Shown piece by piece: positions 57,070 through 64,000 of a DNA stretch of 64,000 nucleotides. The position numbers and the translations under genes are program-made. Origin of the DNA: Kocuria flava. Lineage in GTDB: Bacteria; Actinomycetota; Actinomycetes; Actinomycetales; Micrococcaceae. Location: positions 2,170,001-2,234,000 of the forward strand of contig NZ_CP013254.1 of NCBI RefSeq assembly GCF_001482365.1, in the 5' to 3' direction. The notes beneath the pieces are model-generated. The model was not told where the DNA came from and searched no databases. It saw only the letters and a program-made list of their open reading frames with translations. Positions within the stretch are counted from its first letter, which is position 1. Every line of letters starts with the position of its first letter.

Positions 57070-59691
57070 TCAGCCGCGCGCGGACGCCTGGGCGCGCAGG
57101 GCCCGCAGCAGGTGGTCGCGCTCCTCCACGAGGATCCGCCGCAGCGCCGCGGGCGCCCCGGCGTGGTTGGTCAGCCACAGCTCCGTGCGCGCCACCACGG
57201 GGTGGCGGGCCGAGTCGTGGCCGGGCTCGAGGTCGGCGTCCGAGGGGTAGAGGCCCTCCACCAGCCGCGTGGCCATCCCGATCGAGCGCTGCGCCCAGAC
57301 CTCCTCGAGCATCGCGAAGTAGCGCTCGCGGTAGGGCTCGAGCAGCTCCGGGGGCCCGAGGCGGAAGCCGGTGATCGTCGCGGTGAGCAGGTCGTTGGAC
57401 AGCTCCTCCCCGGTGATCGCCGCCCAGGCGGCGGCCTTGGCCTGCGGGGTGGGCACGGCGGCGCGGGTCCGCGCGGCGCCGAGCCGCCCGGTGCGCGTGC
57501 GGTCGGCGGCCTGCTCCCGCTCCAGGGCCGCCGTGAGCGCCGGGTCCTCGCCGGCGGCGGTCGCGGCCAGGGCCGTCCACAGCGCCCAGCGCAGCTCCGG
57601 CCCCAGGGGCAGGCCCGGCAGCGCGGCCCGGCCCTCGAGCAGGTCCCGCAGCCATGCGGCGTGGCCGCCGTCGCGGCGGGCCAGCCGGGCGGCCAGCCGG
57701 GCCAGGGCCAGCTGCCGGTCCCCGCCCGGGTCGGCGGCGCGCAGCTCGCGGACCACGGCGTCCAGCAGCCGCCCGCGCAGCCGCGCCCGGGCCGCGCGGG
57801 GGGCCAGCCGCTCGACGGCCTCCACGGCCCGGTCCCCGGCGGTGGCGAACACCCCGGCCAGGGGCTCGTCGAAGCCGTGGTCGAGCACCGCGCCGACGAA
57901 GTCGGAGGGGTCGAGCTCGGCGTCCCGGGCGGCGTTCCACAGCGCGGACCACAGCTGCGCGCGCGCCATCCCGTCCTCGACCGAGGACAGGGAGCTCAGG
58001 GCCGTGGCCAGGGAGACCGGGTCCAGGCGCACCTTCGCGTAGGTGAGGTCCTCCTCGTTGACGAGCATCAGGGGAGCGGTCGAGCCCACGAGCTCCGGGA
58101 TCTCCACCGAGGCGGCGGCCGGCAGGTCCACCTCGACCGTGCCCGTGCGCACCAGCAGGTCCCCCGGGCCGCGCTCGTAGCTGCCCAGCAGCAGCCGGTG
58201 GGGGCGCAGCACCCCGGACCCGGGCTCCTGGAGCAGCGCGGCGAAGCCGACGGCGCCGTCGTCGTCGCGGGCCAGGTCCAGGGAGAGGGTGGCGACCCCC
58301 GCGGTGCCCAGCCAGGCGTCGGCCCAGCCGCGCACGTCCCGCCCGGAGGCCTCGGCGAGCACCGCCAGGAAGTCCTCGAGGCCCGCGCACCCCCAGGCGT
58401 GGCGGCGGAACAGCTCCCGGCAGGCCGCCACGAACGGGCCGTAGCCCACGAAGGCCACGAGCTGCTTGAGCACGGCCGCGCCCTTGGCGTAGGTGATGCC
58501 GTCGAAGTTCTGCTTCGCGGCCTCGAGGTCGGGCACGTCGGCGACGACGGGGTGGGTGGTCGGCAGCTGGTCCTGGCGGTAGGCCCACGCCTTGCGGCGG
58601 TCGGCGAAGGCGATCCAGGCCTCCTCGAAGTCGGTGGCGCGCACGGAGGCGTGGGCGCCCATGAACTCGGCGAAGGACTCCTTCAGCCACAGGTCGTCCC
58701 ACCACGGCATGGTCACGAGGTCGCCGAACCACATGTGGGACATCTCGTGCATCAGGGTGTTGGCCCGGCCCTGCAGCTGGGCGCGGGTCGCGCCGTCGGG
58801 GAAGAGGTACTCCTCCGTGAAGGTCACCAGCCCGGGGTTCTCCATGGCCCCCAGGTTGTACTCGGGCACGAAGGCCTGCTCGTACTTGCCGAACGGGTAG
58901 GGCCGGCCGAAGAGCTCCGTGAAGAACGTCAGCCCCTGCCGGGTGAGGTCGAACAGCTCCCGGGCGTCCAGGTGCTCCGCGAGGGAGGCCCGGCAGTACA
59001 GGGCCAGCGGCACGCTCATCCGGGAGCCGTCCTCGAAGGCGTGGCGCCACTCCCCGGTCACGCGGGCGTAGGGCCCGGCGAGGACCGCCGTGATGTAGGT
59101 GGAGATCCGCTCGGTGGCCGAGAACGCGTGGCGCACCGCCCCCGCCCGCTCCGCGGCCGGCTCGGGCGCCGCGGCCATGCGCACCCCGTTCGAGGAGACC
59201 TCCCAGCCGTGCGGGGCCACGACGGCGAAGCGGAAGGAGGCCTTGAGGTCGGGCTGGTCGAAGCAGGCGAACACCCGGCGGGCGTCGGCCGGCTCGTACT
59301 GGGTGTAGAGGTACACGGCGCCGTCGGCCGGGTCCGTGAACCGGTGCAGCCCCTCGCCCGAGCGGGAGTACCGCCCCCGGGCCACCACCGTGACCTCGTT
59401 GTGGGCGGCCAGCGAGGGCAGCCGGACCCGGGCGCCCTCGACGACGTCGTCGGGGTTCAGCTCGGTGCCGTTGACGACCACGGACTCCACGGTCGCGGCG
59501 ACGAGGTCCAGGAAGCTCTGGGCGCCCTCCTCGGCGCGGAAGCGCACCGTGGTCGTCGTCGGGAAGGTGCCCACGGCCGGGTCCGGGGCCGCGGAGAGGT
59601 CCAGCAGCACCTCGTAGTCCTCCACGGCGATCAGCGCGGAGCGGTCGGCGGCCTCGCGGCGGGAAAGGTTCTCGTTGCGCACGCCTGCCAT
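57070..59691 (-). CDS. pepN: Aminopeptidase N (M1 family)
   Basis: Cytosolic zinc aminopeptidase (873 aa, actinobacterial PepN length). The exopeptidase motif GAMENPG is near residue 280; zinc site HEMSHMWFGDLV begins near 314, with the second ligand glutamate in KESFAEFMG. The catalytic tyrosine lies in YAKGAAVLKQL. The C-terminal ERAP1-like helical domain completes the protein. ATG 59691 is the best start. It lies alone between divergent DUF2243 and the UbiB operon. Confidence 0.95.
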   Translation of the reverse strand: MAGVRNENLSRREAADRSALIAVEDYEVLLDLSAAPDPAVGTFPTTTTVRFRAEEGAQSFLDLVAATVESVVVNGTELNPDDVVEGARVRLPSLAAHNEVTVVARGRYSRSGEGLHRFTDPADGAVYLYTQYEPADARRVFACFDQPDLKASFRFAVVAPHGWEVSSNGVRMAAAPEPAAERAGAVRHAFSATERISTYITAVLAGPYARVTGEWRHAFEDGSRMSVPLALYCRASLAEHLDARELFDLTRQGLTFFTELFGRPYPFGKYEQAFVPEYNLGAMENPGLVTFTEEYLFPDGATRAQLQGRANTLMHEMSHMWFGDLVTMPWWDDLWLKESFAEFMGAHASVRATDFEEAWIAFADRRKAWAYRQDQLPTTHPVVADVPDLEAAKQNFDGITYAKGAAVLKQLVAFVGYGPFVAACRELFRRHAWGCAGLEDFLAVLAEASGRDVRGWADAWLGTAGVATLSLDLARDDDGAVGFAALLQEPGSGVLRPHRLLLGSYERGPGDLLVRTGTVEVDLPAAASVEIPELVGSTAPLMLVNEEDLTYAKVRLDPVSLATALSSLSSVEDGMARAQLWSALWNAARDAELDPSDFVGAVLDHGFDEPLAGVFATAGDRAVEAVERLAPRAARARLRGRLLDAVVRELRAADPGGDRQLALARLAARLARRDGGHAAWLRDLLEGRAALPGLPLGPELRWALWTALAATAAGEDPALTAALEREQAADRTRTGRLGAARTRAAVPTPQAKAAAWAAITGEELSNDLLTATITGFRLGPPELLEPYRERYFAMLEEVWAQRSIGMATRLVEGLYPSDADLEPGHDSARHPVVARTELWLTNHAGAPAALRRILVEERDHLLRALRAQASARG

Positions 59692-59746
59692 TGAACCACC
59701 CGGGCCCGGCGGCGGGCGCGGGCCTGGACACCGCGCCGTGCGCGCC

Positions 59747-59752
59747 TACGCT
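59747..59752 (+). promoter_or_regulatory. -10-like element of the DUF2243 gene
   Basis: TACGCT, about 64 bases before the GTG at 59816; a GGAGGAGG ribosome-binding site is present. Confidence 0.45.
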
Positions 59753-59815
59753 GGAGGACAGCGCCCGCGCCGCCGCGGGCACCGGACCCGGCGGCCCGAC
59801 CCGGAGGAGGCCCCC

Positions 59816-60295
59816 GTGACACCTGCCGACGTCCCGGCCCCCGGGCCCCGCCGCACGGGGGCCCCGGAACGGCGGACCGTGCTCTCCGGTGTCCTGTTCG
59901 GCTGCGGGATCGCCGCGTCGCTGATCGACCTGTTCGTCTTCCACCTGCTCCTGCAGTGGCACCACTTCTACGACCTCTCCACCACGGCGGTCGCCCTGGC
60001 CGCCGACGGCCTCTTCCACGCCGCCGGGTGGTTCCTCACCGTGTGGGGCCTGTTCCTGCTCGCCGACGCCCGCCGCCGCGCCGAGGTGCGGTGGGCCCGC
60101 TGGGGCGGGGCGGTGCTCGCCGGCGTGGGCCTCTTCCAGCTGGTCGACGGCGTGGTCCTGCACAAGGTGCTGCGGATCCACCAGATCCGCTACGACGTGG
60201 ACCTGCTCGTCTACGACGCCACCTGGATCGGCTCCGCGGCCCTGGCGCTGCTGGCCGGGCTGGCCGTGCTGCGCGCCACCCGCCCGGCCCGCTGA
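59816..60295 (+). CDS. DUF2243 membrane protein
   Basis: Four-helix membrane protein (159 aa) of the DUF2243 family: GVLFGCGIAASLIDLFVFHLLLQWHHFYD with conserved histidines, FHAAGWFLTVWGLFLLAD and VLHKVLRIHQIRYDVDLLVYD. Function unknown; the His-rich helix ends suggest haem or metal contact. It is commonly found next to CtaG_Caa3-type genes, as here (2-base gap). GTG start with GGAGGAGG. Confidence 0.88.
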   Translation: MTPADVPAPGPRRTGAPERRTVLSGVLFGCGIAASLIDLFVFHLLLQWHHFYDLSTTAVALAADGLFHAAGWFLTVWGLFLLADARRRAEVRWARWGGAVLAGVGLFQLVDGVVLHKVLRIHQIRYDVDLLVYDATWIGSAALALLAGLAVLRATRPAR

Positions 60296-60297
60296 GC

Positions 60298-61095
60298 GTG
60301 GACCACGCCGGCCACGGGGCGGGAGCCGGGGCGCCGCCCTGGGTCCTGCTCGACGGCGCCGTGCTGCTGCTCCTGCTCGCCGCCGCCGCCGGGTGGGCGC
60401 TCGCGCTGCGGGCGGCCCGGGACCGCGGCCCGTGGCCGGTGCACCGCACGGTGCTGTGGGCGGCCGGGCTGGTCTGCGCCGGCGCCGGGCTGGCCGGGCC
60501 GCTGGCCGCCGCCGCCCGCACCGGGTTCCCCGCCCACATGGGCGCGCACCTGCTCGCGGGCATGCTCGCCCCGCTGCTGCTGGTCCGGGCCGCCCCGGTC
60601 ACCCTGGTGCTGCGGGCGCTGCCCGCCGGCCGGGCGCGGGCGCTGGTGCGCGTGCTGCGCACCCCGCCCGTGCGGGTGCTCACGCACCCGGTGGTCGCGG
60701 CGGCGCTGAACCTCGGCGGGCTGTGGCTGCTCTACACCACGGAGCTCTACCGGCTGATGCACGCCTCCGTGCCCGTCCACGCGCTGGTGCACGCCCACGT
60801 CGTGCTGGCCGGGTGCGTGCTCACCGCGTCGCTGGTGGGGGTGGACCCCGACCCGCACCGGGCGTCCCTGCGGGTGCGGGCGGCGGTGCTCGTGGTCTTC
60901 GTCGCGGCCCACTCCGTGCTCGCCAAGTGGCTGTGGGCGCACCCGCCGGCAGGGGTCGGGGCGGCCGAGGCGCGGACGGGCGCGCAGCTGATGTACTACG
61001 GCGGCGACGTCGTCGACGTCGCCCTGATGGTGCTCCTGCTCGCCGGCTGGTACCGGGCCGCCCGGTCCCGCCCGGTGCCCGCCCGCCCGGCCTGA
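60298..61095 (+). CDS. CtaG_Caa3-type cytochrome oxidase assembly protein
   Basis: Seven-helix membrane protein (265 aa) of the Caa3/CtaG family linked to cytochrome oxidase assembly. Conserved features: FPAHMGAHLLAGMLAPLLL with histidines, LNLGGLWLLYTTELYRLMHASVPVHALVHAHVVLAGCVLTASLVGVDP, and QLMYYGGDVVDVALMVLLLAGWY. Together with ctaA, ctaB and SURF1 elsewhere in the window it supports an aa3 oxidase pathway. The GTG start lies 2 bases after the DUF2243 stop. Confidence 0.88.
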   Translation: MDHAGHGAGAGAPPWVLLDGAVLLLLLAAAAGWALALRAARDRGPWPVHRTVLWAAGLVCAGAGLAGPLAAAARTGFPAHMGAHLLAGMLAPLLLVRAAPVTLVLRALPAGRARALVRVLRTPPVRVLTHPVVAAALNLGGLWLLYTTELYRLMHASVPVHALVHAHVVLAGCVLTASLVGVDPDPHRASLRVRAAVLVVFVAAHSVLAKWLWAHPPAGVGAAEARTGAQLMYYGGDVVDVALMVLLLAGWYRAARSRPVPARPA

Positions 61096-61102
61096 GGCGG
61101 GC
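61081..61102 (+). terminator. Hairpin with the CtaG-type stop in its loop
   Basis: GCCCGCC (61081-61087) pairs with GGCGGGC (61096-61102) around CGGCCTGA, which contains the TGA stop (61093-61095). Confidence 0.5.
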
Positions 61103-61113
61103 GCCCCGGCGGG

Positions 61114-61130
61114 CGCGGCCTCAGGCCGCG
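61114..61130 (-). terminator. Hairpin whose 3-base loop is a stop codon
   Basis: CGCGGCC (61114-61120) and GGCCGCG (61124-61130) enclose TCA, the complement of the TGA stop of the minus-strand STAS-like gene. Confidence 0.5.
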
Positions 61131-61477
61131 ACGCCGTCGCGGCCGCCGTCGGACCAGGGCCCGGCCGGCAGGAAGGGCTCGCCCGGCACGGGCAGCCCGA
61201 AGGGCGCCGGGCGGGTCAGCAGGCGCACGGGGCCGCCGGGGCCCGGGCCGTCGTCCGGGTCGAGGCAGCGGCGCAGCCGCTCGAGCCCACCGGGGTCCAC
61301 GTGGTGGGCGCGGGTGAGGTCCACGTCGACCGCCGCCCCCGGCGCCAGGGCGCGGGCCCGCTCCACGAGCGGGGGCAGACCGGCGTGGTTGCGCTCGGTG
61401 AGGCAGCCCGTGACGAGGAGGTGGACGTAGCGGCCGTCCACGTCGACCTGCACGACGACGGAGAGCTTGTGGTCCAT
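61121..61477 (-). CDS. Degenerate STAS-domain-like protein
   Basis: Small protein (118 aa) whose pattern fits a STAS fold (anti-sigma-antagonist type): DGRYVHLLVTGCLTERNHAGLPPLVERARALAPGAAVDVDLTRAHHVDPGGLERLRRCL. The phosphorylated serine of SpoIIAA-like proteins (usually DSSG) is replaced in DPGG, so control by phosphorylation is unlikely. The last ~35 residues are Pro/Gly-rich. No anti-sigma gene is adjacent. The ATG has GGAAGGA upstream; minus-strand TACCCT (61561-61556) is a probable -10. Confidence 0.6.
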   Translation of the reverse strand: MDHKLSVVVQVDVDGRYVHLLVTGCLTERNHAGLPPLVERARALAPGAAVDVDLTRAHHVDPGGLERLRRCLDPDDGPGPGGPVRLLTRPAPFGLPVPGEPFLPAGPWSDGGRDGVAA

Positions 61478-61555
61478 GGGGCGGGTCCTTCCGCGAGGTG
61501 CCGCGCCGCCGCGGTCGGGCGGCACGCGGCGGCCGGTGCGGGACCGGTGCCTCCG

Positions 61556-61561
61556 AGGGTA
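61556..61561 (-). promoter_or_regulatory. -10-like element of the STAS-like gene
   Basis: Minus-strand TACCCT, about 80 bases before the ATG at 61477. Confidence 0.35.
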
Positions 61562-61599
61562 GGCGCGCACCGGCGCACCCGCCAGGGCCCGGCGGTGTC

Positions 61600-61634
61600 G
61601 TGACCGACCGTGACGGCACGATAGCGTCGGGGCC
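61600..61634 (+). promoter_or_regulatory. Leaderless promoter of the pyruvyl-transferase-like gene
   Basis: A -35-like GTGACC (61600-61605), 16 bases, then TAGCGT (61622-61627), 7 bases, then the ATG at 61635. It is the only leaderless site here with a recognisable -35. Confidence 0.6.
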
Positions 61635-62552
61635 ATGCGCATTCTCGTGGCCGGGTGGTCCAGTGTCCTGCACGGCGAGGCGACGGCGGGCGACGTCCTC
61701 GCGACCGAGGCGGTCGCCGGCGCCCTCGCCGGGGCCGGGCTGCCCTTCGACACCGCCTGGAGCGCCGTGATGTGCCCGCCCGGCGGGCTGCGCCTGGACG
61801 ACGCCCGCCCGGAGGACTACACCCACCTCGTCTTCGTCTGCGGCCCGGCCACGGGGGCCCCCGTGGCGGAGCTGCACGAGCGCTTCGCCCACTGCGAGCG
61901 CCTCGCCGTGGGGGTGAGCGTGCTCGACCCCGCCGACCCGGCAACGGCCGGCTTCCACCGGGTGATCGCCCGGGACCGCCCCGGCGCGGGCGCCCACCGC
62001 GACCTGGCCGCCGGCCCGGAGCCGGCGCTCGTGCCGGTGCTGGGCGTCTACCTCACGGGCGGGCAGCGGGAGTACGGGGCGCTGCGGCGCCACGACGCGG
62101 TGCGGGCCGGCCTCGAGCAGTGGCTCGGGGGCCTCGACGCGGCCCGCCTGCCCCTGGAGACCCGGCTGGACCCGCGCGACTGGCGGCTGCCGGCGACCCC
62201 GGCGCAGGCCGGGTCCGTGGCCGCCCGCTGCGACGCCGTGGTGAGCATGCGCCTGCACGGGCTGGTCCTGGCCCTGCGCGCCGGGGTGCCGGTGCTGGCG
62301 GTGGACCCGGTGGCCGGGGGCGGGAAGGTCACCGCCCAGGCCCGGGCCTGGGACTGGCCGGCCGTGGTCGGCGCCGAGGAGGCCGCCGGGGCCGAGGCGG
62401 GCGAGCACTTCGACGCGCTGCTGGACTGGTGCCTGTCCGGGCCCGGCCGCGCGGCCGCCGCCGAGCGCGCCGCCCTCGCCCCGGCCGGGGCCGAGCAGCT
62501 CGAACAGCTGCTGGCCGCCCTGGCCCCGGCCCCCGCGGTGCCCGGGCGCTGA
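61635..62552 (+). CDS. Polysaccharide pyruvyl transferase-like protein
   Basis: Protein (305 aa) similar to polysaccharide pyruvyl transferases (CsaB/WcaK type), which add ketal pyruvate to surface glycans. The N-terminal Rossmann-like half has GDVLATEAVAGAL; the C-terminal diagnostic stretch is AARCDAVVSMRLHGLVLALRAGVPVLAVDPVAGGGKV. Parts of the family core are short, so the substrate, and even the reaction, is an inference. Predicted leaderless. It precedes a carbamoyltransferase by 76 bases. Confidence 0.75.
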   Translation: MRILVAGWSSVLHGEATAGDVLATEAVAGALAGAGLPFDTAWSAVMCPPGGLRLDDARPEDYTHLVFVCGPATGAPVAELHERFAHCERLAVGVSVLDPADPATAGFHRVIARDRPGAGAHRDLAAGPEPALVPVLGVYLTGGQREYGALRRHDAVRAGLEQWLGGLDAARLPLETRLDPRDWRLPATPAQAGSVAARCDAVVSMRLHGLVLALRAGVPVLAVDPVAGGGKVTAQARAWDWPAVVGAEEAAGAEAGEHFDALLDWCLSGPGRAAAAERAALAPAGAEQLEQLLAALAPAPAVPGR

Positions 62553-62615
62553 GGCCCGCCGGACGCGCCGCCCGGGATGCGCACCGGCAATGTCAGCCGC
62601 CTGATCACCGTGTGC

Positions 62616-62628
62616 CATACTCCGGATC
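62616..62628 (+). promoter_or_regulatory. Leaderless -10 of the carbamoyltransferase gene
   Basis: CATACT (62616-62621), 7 bases, then the ATG at 62629; no ribosome-binding site. Confidence 0.5.
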
Positions 62629-64000
62629 ATGAACTTCCTGGGCATCAACGCGATTTTTCATGACCCCGCGGCGGCGCTCGTCGTGGACGGCGAGGTGGTG
62701 GCGGCCGCGGAGGAGGAGCGCTTCTCGCGGCGCAAGCACGGCAAGCGGCCCGTGCCGTTCTCGGCCTGGGAGCTGCCGGAGCAGGCGATGCGCTGGTGCC
62801 TGGACGAGGCCGGGCTGACCCCGGAGGACCTCGACGCCGTGGGCTACTCCTTCGATCCCTCGATCGCGGCCGAGATCCCGGACGACCCCTACGACCCCGT
62901 GCGCGTGGACTACGCCCGCCGGGCCCCCGGATTCCTCGCCGAGGCGCTGCCCGGGCTGGACCGGGGAAAGGTCCGGTTCGTGGAGCACCACGTCGCCCAC
63001 GCGGCCTCGGCCGGGCTGGCCGCCCCCTCGCGCACCAGCTCCGTGCTGGTCGTCGACGGCCGCGGGGAGGCCCACTCCCACCTGGCCGGGCGCTACCGCG
63101 ACGGGCGGCTGGAGGTCCTCCACCGCCAGGCCCTGCCCGAGTCCCTGGGCCTGCTCTACGAGTCCCTCACCGACCACCTCGGCTTCCTGCGCTCCTCCGA
63201 CGAGTTCAAGGTCATGGCCCTGGCCTCCTACGGCGAACCGCGCTTCCTGCCCGAGCTGCGCGAGCTCGTGCGCGCCACCGGCGACGGCGGCTTCCGCGCC
63301 CAGGCCCCGGACTGGACCCGCTTCGCCCCGCGCCGGGTCGACGACGGCACCTGGGGCGGGGACCACGCCGACCTCGCCGCCTCCGTGCAGGCCGTCGTGG
63401 AGGAGGTCCTCGTGGACCTCGCCACCTGGCTGCACGGGCGGACCGGGGACCGGGTGCTGACCATGGCCGGCGGCACCGCCCTGAACTGCGTGGCCAACTC
63501 CCGCATCTGGCGCGAGACCCCCTTCGAGGAGGTCTGGGTCCAGCCGGCCTCCGGCGACTCCGGCACCGCCCTGGGCGCCGCCCTGCACCTGGCCCAGGAG
63601 GCCGGGGAGCTCGGCGCCCCGCAGCCCACCGCCGCCCTCGGGCGCAGCTGGTCCGACGACGAGCTGGCGCGGTGGCTGACCACCGCCCAGGTGCCCTTCA
63701 CCACCCCCGAGGACCTCGCCGGGGAGGTCGCCGACGTCCTGGCCGACAACGGCGTGGTCGCCTGGTTCGACGGCCGCAGCGAGTTCGGCCCCCGGGCCCT
63801 GGGCCGCCGGTCCCTGATCGCCAACCCGATGCACGCCGAGAACCTCGAGCGGCTCAACGACGTCAAGGGCCGCGAGCAGTTCCGGCCCGTGGCCCCCATG
63901 GTCCTCGCCGAGCGCGCCGAGGAGATCTTCAGCGGCGGGCCGATGCCCAGCCCCTTCATGCTCTTCGTCCACGACGTCGCCCCCGAGTGGCGGGAGCGGA
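62629..64000 (+). CDS. NodU/CmcH-family carbamoyltransferase, 3' end cut
   Basis: At least 457 aa, open at the window end, so the gene continues. Family features are in order: LGINAIFHDPAAALVVDGEVVAAAEEERFSRRKH at the start, HHVAHAASAGLA (metal histidines of the Kae1-like domain), VLVVDGRGEAHS, SLGLLYESLTDHLGF, EFKVMALASYG, AGGTALNCVAN and ASGDSGTALGAALHLA. The C-terminal domain then begins with VAWFDGRSEFGPRALGRRSL. These enzymes carbamoylate sugars, antibiotics or Nod factors using carbamoyl phosphate. Next to a pyruvyl-transferase-like gene, a role in decorating a surface glycan is a reasonable guess. Confidence 0.92.
   Translation, partial: MNFLGINAIFHDPAAALVVDGEVVAAAEEERFSRRKHGKRPVPFSAWELPEQAMRWCLDEAGLTPEDLDAVGYSFDPSIAAEIPDDPYDPVRVDYARRAPGFLAEALPGLDRGKVRFVEHHVAHAASAGLAAPSRTSSVLVVDGRGEAHSHLAGRYRDGRLEVLHRQALPESLGLLYESLTDHLGFLRSSDEFKVMALASYGEPRFLPELRELVRATGDGGFRAQAPDWTRFAPRRVDDGTWGGDHADLAASVQAVVEEVLVDLATWLHGRTGDRVLTMAGGTALNCVANSRIWRETPFEEVWVQPASGDSGTALGAALHLAQEAGELGAPQPTAALGRSWSDDELARWLTTAQVPFTTPEDLAGEVADVLADNGVVAWFDGRSEFGPRALGRRSLIANPMHAENLERLNDVKGREQFRPVAPMVLAERAEEIFSGGPMPSPFMLFVHDVAPEWRER

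Noticed and set aside
54122..60181. A minus-strand open frame of about 2,000 codons running through UbiB and back across pepN
   Set aside because: Only the UbiB part looks like protein. The upstream part is Arg/Gly/Pro-rich shadow sequence in the wrong frame of the HIRAN-like and pepN genes; long open frames are common by chance at this GC content.
62629..64000. Minus-strand frame opposite the carbamoyltransferase
   Set aside because: It is a shadow; the plus strand encodes all conserved carbamoyltransferase motifs and simply lacks a stop inside the window.

Overview
This window is high-GC DNA, and the genes read with strong G/C third positions. Gene content and order point to an actinobacterium of the Micrococcaceae, most likely Kocuria or a close relative; the genus is an inference from gene order (yvcK-whiA-gap-pgk-tpiA-secG facing pgl-opcA-zwf-pgi-tal-tkt, then ctaB/ctaA, then sufRBDC) and was not confirmed by any search. 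It looks like ordinary chromosome: no rRNA, tRNA, prophage, insertion sequence or CRISPR array was seen.

Layout. 1-5.1 kb (+): the end of yvcK, whiA, then lower glycolysis (gap, pgk, tpiA) and secG. 5.2-13.8 kb (-): tkt, tal, pgi, zwf, opcA, pgl, covering most of the pentose-phosphate pathway. zwf-opcA-pgl are coupled by 4-bp GTGA overlaps, and hairpins separate the other units. 14-19 kb: haem O/A synthesis (ctaB +, ctaA -), a DapA-superfamily aldolase/lyase of uncertain substrate, and an ABC exporter. 19.2-24 kb (+): sufR-sufB-sufD-sufC-sufT for Fe-S cluster assembly, without sufS or sufU. 24-35 kb: ZIP-type transporter, NYN-LOTUS protein, membrane coiled-coil protein, an intergenic repeat locus, YpfJ metallopeptidase, BioY, AI-2E-family permease, ABC-F protein, MgtE, SURF1 and two small conserved proteins. 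35-44 kb: fabG and a second SDR, VOC protein, DHFR-like protein, SerB, ABC ATPase, TauE/SafE, SpoU methyltransferase, AMIN-like secreted protein, zinc-free L31, lipoate-ligase-like protein. 44-54 kb: LCP ligase, glycosyltransferase, a taurine/sulfonate-type ABC importer, an unknown protein, SDR, aldehyde dehydrogenase, SARP-like regulator. 54-64 kb: UbiB kinase with a HIRAN-like membrane partner, PepN, DUF2243 and CtaG-type proteins, a degenerate STAS protein, a pyruvyl-transferase-like protein and a carbamoyltransferase cut by the window end.

How the genes fit together. The first 14 kb is a central carbon block in which glycolysis and the pentose-phosphate pathway converge on one perfect terminator palindrome. 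ctaB, ctaA, SURF1 and the CtaG-type protein together support assembly of an aa3-type cytochrome oxidase.

Two non-coding themes recur. First, many genes have a TANNNT (-10-like) hexamer 6-7 bases before the start codon and no ribosome-binding site, which predicts leaderless mRNAs. Second, several convergent gene pairs end inside hairpins that contain the stop codon in the loop or stem. The most unusual non-coding locus is 26.78-27.01 kb: a perfect 68-bp palindrome followed by a roughly 31-bp tandem array that shares its terminal motif.
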